A stretch of DNA of 17,367 nucleotides from Ruminococcus sp. UBA1780 (GCA_002315235.1 DCGK01000093.1:1-17367); one strand, 5' to 3'. Shown: positions 1 to 6,972, counted from the stretch's first letter. Program-made: numbers and translations. Notes: generated from the sequence alone by a model not told the origin.

Positions 1-70
1 TTTTGTTCAGTTTTTCTTTTTTCAGATTATGCATAAACTTCAGGTCTTTTCCCTTCGAGAGAGACACCTC

Positions 71-124
71 TTTAAGAGGGGAAAAAAATAAATCCTGCAA
101 AAATCGCCATTTTCCCCTCTTAAA
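71..124. repeat. 15-bp perfect inverted repeat with flanking partial arms
   Basis: TTTAAGAGGGGAAAA at 71-85 is the exact reverse complement of 110-124, with a 24-nt spacer. Further out, TCGAGAG at 55-61 pairs with CTCTCGA at 133-139, so the structure can extend beyond a non-pairing section. On the minus strand the right arm plus the next bases also look like a Shine-Dalgarno followed by ATG (110) and a 12-codon frame, which is probably chance. Confidence 0.6.
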
Positions 125-407
125 CGGTTTCCCTCTCGAGCTCTCCTTTCCCTCAAATCTCAGCAGTAGCCTGCGGAAATCGTCCTTCGCTTACGCTCGG
201 CCTCTTTAGCAGGCCTTGCAAAGGTGATTTCTATTCCTTTCTGCGTCGCTTTGCTCCTTGCCAGGAATGAAACACCGCTCCCATTGGCGATTTTTCTGCA
301 TCACTTTTTCCGTAGTTTTTAACTAAGCATTTTCTTATCTTGCAGCGCTGATGCGATATCTTTTCTGATTAATTCATATACTACGAGTATTCTGACAACA
401 CAGCGAA

Positions 408-541
408 GTACGGCGGTTGCTGTGGAGACTTCGCACGGTTCTTCAGATTCGCATAACGTGCCAGGGCAAATTCATGTATACTGCAGCTTTAATAACAAAA
501 CGAGCCATGTATGTGCGAAGTCGGAAGAGTAACTGCCGTAC
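408..541. repeat. Nested inverted repeat, possible structured RNA or MITE-like element
   Basis: The outer arm 408-421 pairs with 528-541 over 14 positions with two G-T wobbles. After a 5x5 internal loop, the inner arm GACTTCGCAC (427-436) pairs perfectly with GTGCGAAGTC (513-522). The loop is about 76 nt. The arms survive with wobble pairs, which fits a folding RNA or an old palindromic repeat. There is no transposase nearby and no clear target-site duplication. Confidence 0.45.
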
Positions 542-551
542 GAAGCGACTA

Positions 552-571
552 AGTTAAAGACCACTTTAACT
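552..571. repeat. Small perfect hairpin
   Basis: AGTTAAAG (552-559) pairs with CTTTAACT (564-571) around the loop ACCA. There is no T-tract on either side, so it is not a typical intrinsic terminator. It lies just outside the nested repeat at 408-541 and may be part of the same element. Confidence 0.4.
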
Positions 572-633
572 CCCCACATTCTGAACAGCTAACAGATTTC
601 TATATAAAAATATATAAAATATATAAAGACATC

Positions 634-660
634 AAAAAACCACGCCCAGAGGCGTGGTTT
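634..660 (-). terminator. Rho-independent terminator of the DHH gene
   Basis: A 10-bp GC-rich stem (637-646 with 651-660) closes a CAGA loop. On the minus strand it is followed by a run of six T (complement of 634-639). It starts 9 bp after the DHH phosphoesterase stop codon. Confidence 0.9.
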
Positions 661-669
661 CCAACAGTA

Positions 670-2151
670 TTACTGCTCTTTATAAATCTCGTTAAAACGT
701 TCACAGTCAATGATATAAATATCGCCCGGATCATCCATCCTTGCAATAAGATAATCTCCGCTCATTCCGGAAATATAGTGTCGTTTATTCCATATAGTAA
801 ACAGTTTGGTGTTTCGTTCAAGTCTGCGTGCATATACCTTCGCACCGCCTCTGGAACGGCAGCAGGAGAAGATAAGTCTCTGACTTTCCTTTTCAGTACT
901 GATGGCATGCGGATGGTAGTCTGAACGAACGTCAAACACACCCTCGCATTCCTCGTATGTGCTGTCAAACTTGGCACGGCTGATCGGATAAGCACTGCCT
1001 CTGGAATCAGCCATAATAACCACATCCGAACTTGCGCACACCTCAAAATCAGCTTCAACCGATCTGATGCGTATCACCGTGTCATCCTCAAAAATCATAT
1101 TACTCTGAACAAATCCCATAATCTGAGGCTTCTTGACATAGATTTTCATCTTATCATGTTCAACAGTGTATGTTTCAGCCCTGATAATGTCAAAGCTCTC
1201 ATAATAAGTCCGGACACGTCCGGAAATAAACTCAACGATATTGTCCGGTTTAAGATCCGGCATCTTGTCCGAGCTGATAAATCCGCCGGCCTTCTGGCGG
1301 TGTCCGCCGCCGGAACCAATCCCGTCGGTAACAAATTTTGAAAGCTCCATGGCATTGATATCATTTATGCAGCTGCGCACTGAAATCTTTATACCTCCGG
1401 AAATAAAGCAGCATACAATACTGACATCGATGGTATCAACCTGAAGAATAAGGTCATTTACATAGCCGAGAATGTTCGGGTCACACCTCTTTGCACATGT
1501 TACAGCAAAATGATGTTCCTGATCATTGTTTATGCTGTTAAGAGCATCACCGGCAATCTGAATCTCGCTGAGTGAAAGAACTGAATTTGTCAGAAGAGGA
1601 AGCAGATCCTTTTTATAGCAGGCAAAATCCCTTAAGTCACGGTCAGAAGGGTGACTGACTTCAGACATGCTGTTTGTGTCAGTATACAGACCGTAATAAA
1701 GCGCCGTGGCAAGAACCTCGTCACTGTTCCAGTCAAATCCCGACTCACGCAGCATAACTGCAATAATTGACGAGCAGCTGGCATACTCCGGACGAATCTC
1801 ATACAGCTCCGAGCAGTTTCTTACAGAAACGTGATGGTCAACCGCCGCATACACACATGCACTGAAATCCGTAACATTCGTTTCACCGTGAATACAGTCA
1901 GCAGTAACCAGAAGCTCCGGCGTATACTTAAGCTCAGTAACATACTCAATCGGAATGCCGAGACGGTCAATCATAATAAGAAGGTTGGGCTTTCTGATTT
2001 CATTGGGTCCGCTGTATATAAGTCTGACCTTTTTTCCGTGCTGCTTAAGGAAACAGTAAATGCCGTAACCTGAAGCAATGGTATCAGGGTCCGGATAGTC
2101 ATGACACTGAATCACTATATCATTATATACAAGTAAATCCATGAGTTTCAT
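670..2151 (-). CDS. DHH-family phosphoesterase with C-terminal extension
   Basis: This is a metal-dependent phosphoesterase of the DHH/DHHA1 superfamily, whose members include NrnA-type nano-RNase/pAp phosphatases and cyclic-di-AMP phosphodiesterases. The 493-residue protein has H17 and the D21-P-D23 metal motif, D85, the D105-H106-H107 signature, D158 and a DHHA1 GGGH motif at 281-284. The enzymatic part ends near residue 310. About 180 further residues follow and end in SGDYLIARMDDPGDIYIID, which resembles PGDYG-type domains (an inference). Substrate cannot be told from sequence; no membrane segment or nucleotide-sensing domain is evident. I chose ATG 2151 because AGGAG (2161-2165) lies 9 nt upstream; the frame stays open to 2208 without another good site. 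It is monocistronic, with its own promoter and terminator. Confidence 0.85.
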   Translation of the reverse strand: MKLMDLLVYNDIVIQCHDYPDPDTIASGYGIYCFLKQHGKKVRLIYSGPNEIRKPNLLIMIDRLGIPIEYVTELKYTPELLVTADCIHGETNVTDFSACVYAAVDHHVSVRNCSELYEIRPEYASCSSIIAVMLRESGFDWNSDEVLATALYYGLYTDTNSMSEVSHPSDRDLRDFACYKKDLLPLLTNSVLSLSEIQIAGDALNSINNDQEHHFAVTCAKRCDPNILGYVNDLILQVDTIDVSIVCCFISGGIKISVRSCINDINAMELSKFVTDGIGSGGGHRQKAGGFISSDKMPDLKPDNIVEFISGRVRTYYESFDIIRAETYTVEHDKMKIYVKKPQIMGFVQSNMIFEDDTVIRIRSVEADFEVCASSDVVIMADSRGSAYPISRAKFDSTYEECEGVFDVRSDYHPHAISTEKESQRLIFSCCRSRGGAKVYARRLERNTKLFTIWNKRHYISGMSGDYLIARMDDPGDIYIIDCERFNEIYKEQ

Positions 2152-2186
2152 AGGCCCACTCTCCTGTACTTTAATAGTTAGGGAAA

Positions 2187-2203
2187 CACTGATTATACCA
2201 GTG
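2187..2203 (-). promoter_or_regulatory. Short 5' UTR hairpin of the DHH gene
   Basis: CACTG (2187-2191) pairs with CAGTG (2199-2203) around a 7-nt loop, inside the predicted leader between promoter and Shine-Dalgarno. The left side is part of the sequence GAAACACTGAT that recurs upstream of the VanY-like gene. Confidence 0.35.
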
Positions 2204-2216
2204 CTCACATACCTAT

Positions 2217-2245
2217 ATTTTATACTATTATAGTCGAAATGTCAA
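2217..2245 (-). promoter_or_regulatory. SigA-type promoter of the DHH gene
   Basis: Minus-strand -35 TTGACA (2240-2245) and -10 TAAAAT (2217-2222) are separated by 17 bp. The start of transcription would be near 2210, giving a leader of roughly 58 nt before ATG 2151. Confidence 0.8.
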
Positions 2246-2321
2246 ATGATATTAATACAGAAGCAGCAAAATATTGTTAATACTGCAGCAATACAAACAA
2301 GCCGGACCTCTGTTCAGGTGC

Positions 2322-3257
2322 TTAAAAATCAGAAAACACCTCCGGAAGAGCCAGTATAATATCCGAAGGAAGCATGCTGAACTGTGAAAGCTTTTCTGCC
2401 GCAGCATCACCCGCCCTGCCGTGAATCCACACAGCAGCCGCAGTATCACGCAGTACCGATTCCGGTGTGCGGTTTCTGTTCTGCGCAAGAAGTGAAGCAG
2501 TTATGCCGGCAAGCACATCCCCGCTTCCGCCCGTACTCATCCCCGGATTTCCGGTTGAATTAACATAAACCCTGTTTCCGCAGCACGTAATCGTCCCTGC
2601 TCCCTTCAGCACAGACACAACCGCAGGAAATCTCTCTGAAAGCTGTATGCATGCCGCAAGTCTGTCCTTCTGAATTTCTGCCGTATCTGTACCCAGCAGA
2701 CGTGCAGCTTCAGCTGGATGAGGAGTGATAACAACAGGCTGACTTACAAGATTAAGTATATCCGGATTGTCAGCAATGCAGTTAAGTCCGTCCGCATCCA
2801 GAACAACCGGACACTGTGCATTTATCAGAAGCTCTCTTACCAGAGCCTTTGTCTCATCCGTGCAGCCCAGTCCGCATCCGATAAGCAAAGCATCGGACTT
2901 ACCTGAAAGCACTGACAGCATCTCAGCGTTTTCAGCCGAATAAAATCCATCCTCCCCGGACCTGACAGGCACATAAACCGGTTCAGGAAAAGCAGCAGCA
3001 AAAGCCGCAATGCTTTCCGGAACAGCACACTGTCTCAGAATTCCAAGCCCTGAACGCAGCGCAGCCTTAGCTGACATAACAGCCGCACCCGGCATGCTGC
3101 GGCTTCCTGTAACACTCAGCACGCTTCCGTACGTTCCCTTGTGTGAATCCGGAATTCTTCTGCATATCTGCCTTGAAGCAAAATTCCTGTCAGTTACGGT
3201 AATATCCAAAGCTCCATGACTTTCATATACGCCTGAATCAGCCATTTCATTTGTCAT
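2322..3257 (-). CDS. nnrD: ADP/ATP-dependent NAD(P)H-hydrate dehydratase
   Basis: NnrD repairs damaged (hydrated) NADH and NADPH by an ATP/ADP-dependent dehydration and belongs to the ribokinase-like YjeF C-terminal/CARKD family. The 311-residue product shows HKGTYG (39-44), which opens the fold, TPHPAEAARL (178-187) and the nucleotide-binding GNPGMSTGGSGD (236-247). Only the dehydratase domain is present; the epimerase domain often fused at the N-terminus is absent. I chose ATG 3257 because AAGGA (3266-3270) lies 8 nt upstream. The frame continues open to 3359, but that would overlap the preceding gene and has no better start. It follows DUF2953-YtfJ by 73 bp with a long hairpin in the gap. 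No own promoter is seen, so it probably ends the M50-like/scp operon. Confidence 0.9.
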   Translation of the reverse strand: MTNEMADSGVYESHGALDITVTDRNFASRQICRRIPDSHKGTYGSVLSVTGSRSMPGAAVMSAKAALRSGLGILRQCAVPESIAAFAAAFPEPVYVPVRSGEDGFYSAENAEMLSVLSGKSDALLIGCGLGCTDETKALVRELLINAQCPVVLDADGLNCIADNPDILNLVSQPVVITPHPAEAARLLGTDTAEIQKDRLAACIQLSERFPAVVSVLKGAGTITCCGNRVYVNSTGNPGMSTGGSGDVLAGITASLLAQNRNRTPESVLRDTAAAVWIHGRAGDAAAEKLSQFSMLPSDIILALPEVFSDF

Positions 3258-3280
3258 TTTCAACATCCTTTCAGAACACA

Positions 3281-3315
3281 TCAGCCCCTCCGCCTGGTAA
3301 CGGCAAAGGGGCTGA
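3281..3315 (-). terminator. 14-bp intergenic hairpin, possible attenuator
   Basis: Positions 3281-3294 pair with 3302-3315 over 14 positions (two G-T wobbles) around a 7-nt loop. The hairpin sits between the ytfJ stop and the nnrD Shine-Dalgarno. There is no T-run after it on the minus strand, so it is not a canonical terminator. It could reduce read-through or protect mRNA ends. Confidence 0.45.
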
Positions 3316-3330
3316 AAACCTGCTGTATTT

Positions 3331-3798
3331 TTATTTTTCCTCAGAAATGCCTGCTTCATCAGCTTCTTCTGCTTCGTCCGCAGCCTTTGCTGCCTGACGC
3401 TTCTTACCCTTAACCGGCTTTTCCTTCTTCTCTCCTCCGTTTACAAGTCCGGAAATTTTGTCAATGAGATCAGGAAGTGTTGAAATCATTGCATTTTCCT
3501 TGGTTGCATTTACAGACATCTGAAGAAGCTTGACTTCACCGTCAGGCTGAACACAGATAAATGCCAGAGGCTGAACTGAAACGCCTGCACCGGCAGCACC
3601 GCCAAAGAGTTCCTTCGGATTTTTTGAAGGGAGGTCTGAACCGCCTGATGCAAAACCGAATGAAACCTTTGATACAGGAATGATTGTCGCACCTTCAGGT
3701 GTTGAAATCGGGTTGCCTATGATTGTGTTTACGTCAATCATTTCCCTGATTTTTTCAATAGCTGTTCCCATTAAACTGTTTACCGGATGTTTTTCCAT
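3331..3798 (-). CDS. ytfJ: YtfJ/GerW-family protein from internal start
   Basis: This is the C-terminal part of the fused frame read from its own ATG at 3798, with AAGGAG 9 nt upstream encoded within the fusion codons. The 155-residue product is about the length of known YtfJ proteins. It shows the family pattern: a helical N-terminus ending in DVNTIIGNPI, then TIIPVSKVSFGFASGGSD, then a glycine-rich FGGAAGAGVSVQP segment. A basic/acidic tail of about 30 residues is added. In Bacillus the family is linked to sporulation and spore germination; whether this organism sporulates cannot be told here. Which product dominates (YtfJ alone or the fusion) is unknown. Confidence 0.7.
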   Translation of the reverse strand: MEKHPVNSLMGTAIEKIREMIDVNTIIGNPISTPEGATIIPVSKVSFGFASGGSDLPSKNPKELFGGAAGAGVSVQPLAFICVQPDGEVKLLQMSVNATKENAMISTLPDLIDKISGLVNGGEKKEKPVKGKKRQAAKAADEAEEADEAGISEEK

Positions 3799-4515
3799 GT
3801 CTTTACGCTCCTTTGAAATATTTGATTTTTGTAATTTATCATTTTCAGTTTCTTTCATAATCTGAAGCTTCAGGTATGAAAACAGAATGCCGATGGCTGC
3901 GATAACAGCCGAACCCGGCTTAAGCTTCAGCGTCGTGCTGAAATCATAAACGCTGTCCTCACTGCTGCTGTTGTACTTCAGACCGATATTAACATGATCT
4001 ATGTCTGTTTTGAAATATGACGAAACAAACGCCAGTATATTGTAAATGCCTGCACTTATGATACCGTAGTTCAGCGCACAGGTGTATGCATCTGTGTCTG
4101 CAACAGTGCAGTCAGCACAGACCGCTGAAACACGGATTTTCCGCGTAAGTCCCAGAATGCTGTTCAGAGACGACTTTACAAAGTCAATAACCGCACCTGC
4201 ATTTTCAAGGTATTCCCTGAAAACTGATTTTTTCTTTTTCTTCTTCTTTTTTCCGCCTGATTTGCCGGAAGCATCAGAAGCAGCGGAACTCTCATCATCA
4301 TCCCCGTCTTTTTTTCCGGAGGATTTCTTTTTCTTCCTGTCCTTCTTCTTTTTCTTCTCTTTCTTTTCCTTTTTCGGCGTGTCCGATGAAATAATCTTTA
4401 TGAAGGCATATTTTACACACCAGTAAAATTCACCGCCGATATACTTCAGATCAACCGTTGCATAAATATTGAAAAGAACTGCAAATACAAGCAGAATTAC
4501 TGCAGCAGCGAGCAA
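3331..4515 (-). CDS. DUF2953 protein fused in frame to YtfJ/GerW domain
   Basis: The 394-residue frame joins two proteins that are usually separate neighbours. Residues 1-230 resemble DUF2953 membrane proteins: an N-terminal transmembrane segment (2-19), a conserved region at about 100-200 and a second hydrophobic segment (202-216). Between about 48 and 97 lies a highly charged linker with two lysine blocks around an acidic/serine stretch. Residues 240-394 match the YtfJ/GerW sporulation family. The start is a TTG at 4515, 7 nt after the scpB stop, with an AGGGG sequence upstream inside the end of scpB. No stop codon separates the halves, but an AAGGAG and ATG at the junction could still start YtfJ alone. 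The DUF2953 role is unknown; its placement after scpAB is a familiar clostridial order. Confidence 0.75.
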   Translation of the reverse strand: MLAAAVILLVFAVLFNIYATVDLKYIGGEFYWCVKYAFIKIISSDTPKKEKKEKKKKKDRKKKKSSGKKDGDDDESSAASDASGKSGGKKKKKKKKSVFREYLENAGAVIDFVKSSLNSILGLTRKIRVSAVCADCTVADTDAYTCALNYGIISAGIYNILAFVSSYFKTDIDHVNIGLKYNSSSEDSVYDFSTTLKLKPGSAVIAAIGILFSYLKLQIMKETENDKLQKSNISKERKDMEKHPVNSLMGTAIEKIREMIDVNTIIGNPISTPEGATIIPVSKVSFGFASGGSDLPSKNPKELFGGAAGAGVSVQPLAFICVQPDGEVKLLQMSVNATKENAMISTLPDLIDKISGLVNGGEKKEKPVKGKKRQAAKAADEAEEADEAGISEEK

Positions 4516-4522
4516 CCCTTAA

Positions 4523-5101
4523 TCACCCCTGCCCGTTTTCTTCATTTTCATCTTCCCCGGCCGCTTCCGGAATTGTCAGCTGGTCTGACTGAAGCTCTCT
4601 CAGCGGCGGAAGATTCTCAAGTGACGACAGGCTGAAGCATCGCAGAAAGTTCTGCGTGGTTCTGTAGGCTATCGGACGTCCCGGTACATCAAGACGCTCC
4701 GCTTCCTCTATAAGGCCCCTGTCAACAAGCTTCTGCATTACCGCTGAACTGTCAACGCCGCGGACCGTGTCCACAAAGCTTCTGGTCACCGGCTGGTTGT
4801 ACGCAACAATTGCAAGGCTTTCCATAGCCGCTGTAGACAGAACAGCATTTCGCCCGGTCTCAAACACATTCTTAACCGCCGGAGCGTATTCAAGACGTGT
4901 TGCAAGCTGATACGCACTACCGAGCTTAAGAACCTGAAGCGCCGAGTTCATCTCGTCATATCTGTCATTCAGAAGAGTTATTATTTTATCAAGGGACGGC
5001 CTGTCAATTCCGCTCGCCTCTGACAGCATATCCACCGGCACAGGCTCCCCGTAGGCAAAAAGAATAGCCTCAACTGCTGAAACATTCTCAACAAAGCTCA
5101 T
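4523..5101 (-). CDS. scpB: Segregation and condensation protein B
   Basis: ScpB binds ScpA and Smc to form the bacterial condensin-like complex that organises and separates chromosomes. The 192-residue protein has the expected two winged-helix domains: AVEAILFAYGEPV (about 10-22) opens the first, and the segment with STAAMESLAIVAYNQPVTR followed by VRGVDS and GRPIAYRTT marks the second. The C-terminal tail is short and acidic. Its ATG overlaps the scpA stop as ATGA (5098-5101), which indicates translational coupling. The DUF2953-YtfJ gene follows after 7 nt. Confidence 0.95.
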   Translation of the reverse strand: MSFVENVSAVEAILFAYGEPVPVDMLSEASGIDRPSLDKIITLLNDRYDEMNSALQVLKLGSAYQLATRLEYAPAVKNVFETGRNAVLSTAAMESLAIVAYNQPVTRSFVDTVRGVDSSAVMQKLVDRGLIEEAERLDVPGRPIAYRTTQNFLRCFSLSSLENLPPLRELQSDQLTIPEAAGEDENEENGQG

Positions 5102-5823
5102 TCTGAATTTTTCCTTTCCTTACGTTTTCCTATAAATGAAATTTTTGTATTATCATCACTGATGTATATGCGTCCTGACTTCGTCAGCTCAAGCACCGCC
5201 AGAAATGTCGCAACACGCTCCGAACGGTCCGTAACTCCGTCATAAAGCCCGTCCATATCAGCTGTTCCGTCTCTGTAAAGCTGTTTGAGAATCTTTATAA
5301 CCTTGACGGTTACAGAATACATTCTGTGTTTTACAATTACCTTGAACCTGTCGTCAGGACCGGCCTCCGGCTTCGGCATTCTCTTGACGCATATGTTGTT
5401 GAACGCTGCAAGCAGCACAGATGCATCATGTACACGCTGGTATTCTGACTCAGCCTGAATCTGAGCCTGCTTTCTGACAAATATGTCACCGCCGCGGTAC
5501 ATTTTCGCAAGAGCCTCCGCTGCCTTTTTGCAGAGTGCATATTCGATAAGTGCGCCCTGAAGCGCCTTTTTCTCTTCCTCCTCTTCCTCAGGTGCCGGAA
5601 GAAGCGCGAGAGTCTTGATGTATATCAGCCTTGCGGCCATTTCCAGAAATTCTCCGGCAAGCTCAAGATCATGCTCAGCACACTGGTCAAGATAGAGCAG
5701 ATACTGCTCCAGAAGCTTTGAAATCTCGATATCGTTGATATCAAGCTTGTGCTTTGAAATCAGGTGAAGAAGCAGATCCAGAGGTCCTTCGAATACTTCC
5801 AGCTTAAATGAAAGTTTCTCCAT
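5098..5823 (-). CDS. scpA: Segregation and condensation protein A
   Basis: ScpA is the kleisin subunit that bridges the Smc heads in the chromosome condensation complex. The N-terminus FKLEVFEGPLDLLLHLI, followed by DINDIEISKLLEQYL, is the diagnostic Smc-binding segment. The middle carries an acidic stretch (EEEEEEKK near residue 80), and the C-terminus forms the winged-helix that binds the other Smc head. At 241 residues it is full length. The start has AGGGAG (5827-5832) just upstream, 9 bp after the M50-like gene stop. It overlaps scpB by 4 bp. Confidence 0.96.
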   Translation of the reverse strand: MEKLSFKLEVFEGPLDLLLHLISKHKLDINDIEISKLLEQYLLYLDQCAEHDLELAGEFLEMAARLIYIKTLALLPAPEEEEEEKKALQGALIEYALCKKAAEALAKMYRGGDIFVRKQAQIQAESEYQRVHDASVLLAAFNNICVKRMPKPEAGPDDRFKVIVKHRMYSVTVKVIKILKQLYRDGTADMDGLYDGVTDRSERVATFLAVLELTKSGRIYISDDNTKISFIGKRKERKNSE

Positions 5824-5832
5824 AATCTCCCT

Positions 5833-6510
5833 TTAAAAAATTCCTGCAGCCGAAGCAATACACTGCATAAGCGTACCTGTACCTGCGCCTCCCGAAACAA
5901 GTGTAACCAGCATATACATGAGGTTTATTATCCATCCGGAAATAAAGTCAACCAGACTGCCCAGAGGTCCGACAAAGAGAAGCAGGAGCACTGCCAGCTG
6001 AATTATCTGCATGTATCCTATTATCCTCCATACAAATTCAGGAGGAAGGAACATCATCAGTATGTCGCCGCCGTCAAATCCCGGAACCGGAAGAAGCAGA
6101 AATACTGCAAGTCTTACGTTAAGCAGCATAATGTACTCAAACACTGTTACAAATGTGCTGCTCATCCCGAAACGTGGTCCCAGAACAATAATTACCATTG
6201 TAACAAGCGCAAAAAGAAGATTAGCCACCGGACCTGCCAGTGACACGGCTATCATACCGAGCTTTTTGTTTCTGCACTTAAAATTGTTCGGATTGATTGA
6301 TGCACTTCTGCCCCATCCGAAGCCTATGAGAATCATTGCAAGAAGACCTATAGGATCTGTGTGGGCAAGCGGATTAAGTGTAAGTTTTCCTTCGCGCACC
6401 GGTGTGTCATCGCCGAGCTTTACTGCCATCCAGTTTCTCGCAAACTGCCTTACCGGAAATACGGTAAATGCCATGAGTGCACCGACAGCTAATTTTAAAA
6501 GATAAAACAT
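5833..6510 (-). CDS. Site-2-protease-like (M50) membrane protein lacking HExxH
   Basis: The 225-residue integral membrane protein clearly belongs to the short YwhC-like branch of the M50 site-2 protease family. LGDDTP, LTLNPLAHTDPIG, INPNNFK, LAGPVANLLFAL and LLLPVPGFDGG all line up with that family. However, where active members have HEFAH, this one reads R21-Q22-F-A-R25: both zinc-binding histidines and the catalytic glutamate are replaced. The second-motif aspartate (D146) remains. It is therefore probably an inactive homologue with a binding or scaffolding role, though this is inference. Hydrophobic segments lie near 5-20, 54-66, 86-110, 122-142 and 160-190. ATG 6510 has AAAGG about 9 nt upstream. 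It leads the scpAB operon, a position often taken by an M50 gene in Firmicutes. Confidence 0.85.
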   Translation of the reverse strand: MFYLLKLAVGALMAFTVFPVRQFARNWMAVKLGDDTPVREGKLTLNPLAHTDPIGLLAMILIGFGWGRSASINPNNFKCRNKKLGMIAVSLAGPVANLLFALVTMVIIVLGPRFGMSSTFVTVFEYIMLLNVRLAVFLLLPVPGFDGGDILMMFLPPEFVWRIIGYMQIIQLAVLLLLFVGPLGSLVDFISGWIINLMYMLVTLVSGGAGTGTLMQCIASAAGIF

Positions 6511-6630
6511 GATGTCTGCCTTTCTGTATATTTCTGTTCCTGTTCATCATATATTTTCCGGCAGCAAATACATTTATCCAATGCGTTTACTGCAATAAAC
6601 ATATTATTATTTTACTTTATTATTCAGAAA

Positions 6631-6665
6631 AAATCAAGTGTGTATCTCTGAAGCTCACTTGATTT
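6631..6665 (-). terminator. Second, tandem terminator-like hairpin after rpmB
   Basis: AAATCAAGTG (6631-6640) pairs perfectly with 6656-6665 around a 15-nt loop. On the minus strand the stem runs into six T. It lies just beyond the main rpmB terminator and before the M50-like gene, so it may act as a back-up terminator. Confidence 0.5.
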
Positions 6666-6671
6666 GAGTAT

Positions 6672-6709
6672 AAAAAAATTCACCCTTCTGAACACATCAG
6701 AAGGGTGAA
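6672..6709 (-). terminator. Rho-independent terminator of rpmB
   Basis: A 13-bp perfect stem (6679-6691 with 6697-6709) closes a 5-nt loop and is followed on the minus strand by seven T (complement of 6672-6678). It is about 30 nt downstream of the rpmB stop. Confidence 0.93.
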
Positions 6710-6740
6710 TAATTTTTCTAGTTAGATCTAGTTAGAAAAA

Positions 6741-6929
6741 TCAGACTGCACGAGTCACCTTGTTGGAACGCAGACATCTTGAGCATACGTATATATGACA
6801 AGGAGTACCGTTAACGATAGCCTTAACACGCTTTACGTTTGGCTTCCAGGTTCTGTTTGTACGTCTGTGTGAGTGAGAAACCTTGATACCAAAAGTAACG
6901 CCCTTTCCGCAGATTTCACATTTTGCCAT
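6741..6929 (-). CDS. rpmB: 50S ribosomal protein L28
   Basis: L28 is a small protein of the large ribosomal subunit. The 62-residue product starts MAKCEICGKGVTFG, continues with VSHSHRRTNRTWKPN and ends in a second cysteine pair (CSRC), giving the four-cysteine, zinc-binding form of L28. ATG 6929 is preceded by AAGGAGGT (6937-6944) at 7 nt, so the six extra upstream codons that are open in frame should be ignored. The gene stands alone, with its own promoter, a remarkable leader and a strong terminator. Confidence 0.97.
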   Translation of the reverse strand: MAKCEICGKGVTFGIKVSHSHRRTNRTWKPNVKRVKAIVNGTPCHIYVCSRCLRSNKVTRAV

Positions 6930-6954
6930 TTTGCGCACCTCCTTCAAAGATACT

Positions 6955-6972
6955 TAATGTTTTAAAACATTA
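6955..6972 (-). promoter_or_regulatory. 18-bp perfect palindrome before the rpmB Shine-Dalgarno
   Basis: TAATGTTTTAAAACATTA is fully self-complementary. It lies 11 nt upstream of AAGGAGGT and directly abuts the long leader hairpin (they share position 6972). As RNA it could form a short stem or dimerise; as DNA it could be a protein-binding site. Confidence 0.55.

Larger units (their letters stand above)
1..633. other. Non-coding, inverted-repeat-rich intergenic region
   Basis: No convincing gene is visible on either strand. Short open frames here lack ribosome binding sites or family resemblance. The stretch contains a 15-bp inverted repeat near 71-124, a degenerate CCTGCnnAAATCG repeat (94-108 and 170-185, with a related inverted copy at 285-300), a nested inverted repeat at 408-541 and a small perfect hairpin at 552-571. 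An A/T-rich tract at 600-630 leads into the DHH gene terminator. It may hold repetitive elements or a small structured RNA; nothing here identifies a known family. Confidence 0.6.

Noticed and set aside
72..110. Minus-strand 12-codon hydrophobic peptide with a Shine-Dalgarno-like GAGGGG
   Set aside because: The apparent ribosome binding site is just the arm of the inverted repeat; spacing is too short and no promoter is seen.
3..209. Plus-strand 68-codon frame at the left edge
   Set aside because: Covers repeat-rich DNA, has no ribosome binding site visible and no family resemblance.
443..508. Minus-strand 21-codon frame inside the nested inverted repeat
   Set aside because: No Shine-Dalgarno before its ATG and no known relative; more likely chance.
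4082..4426. Plus-strand phenylalanine-rich frame of 114 codons
   Set aside because: It is the complement of the lysine-rich linker in the DUF2953 half, so its composition is a mirror effect.
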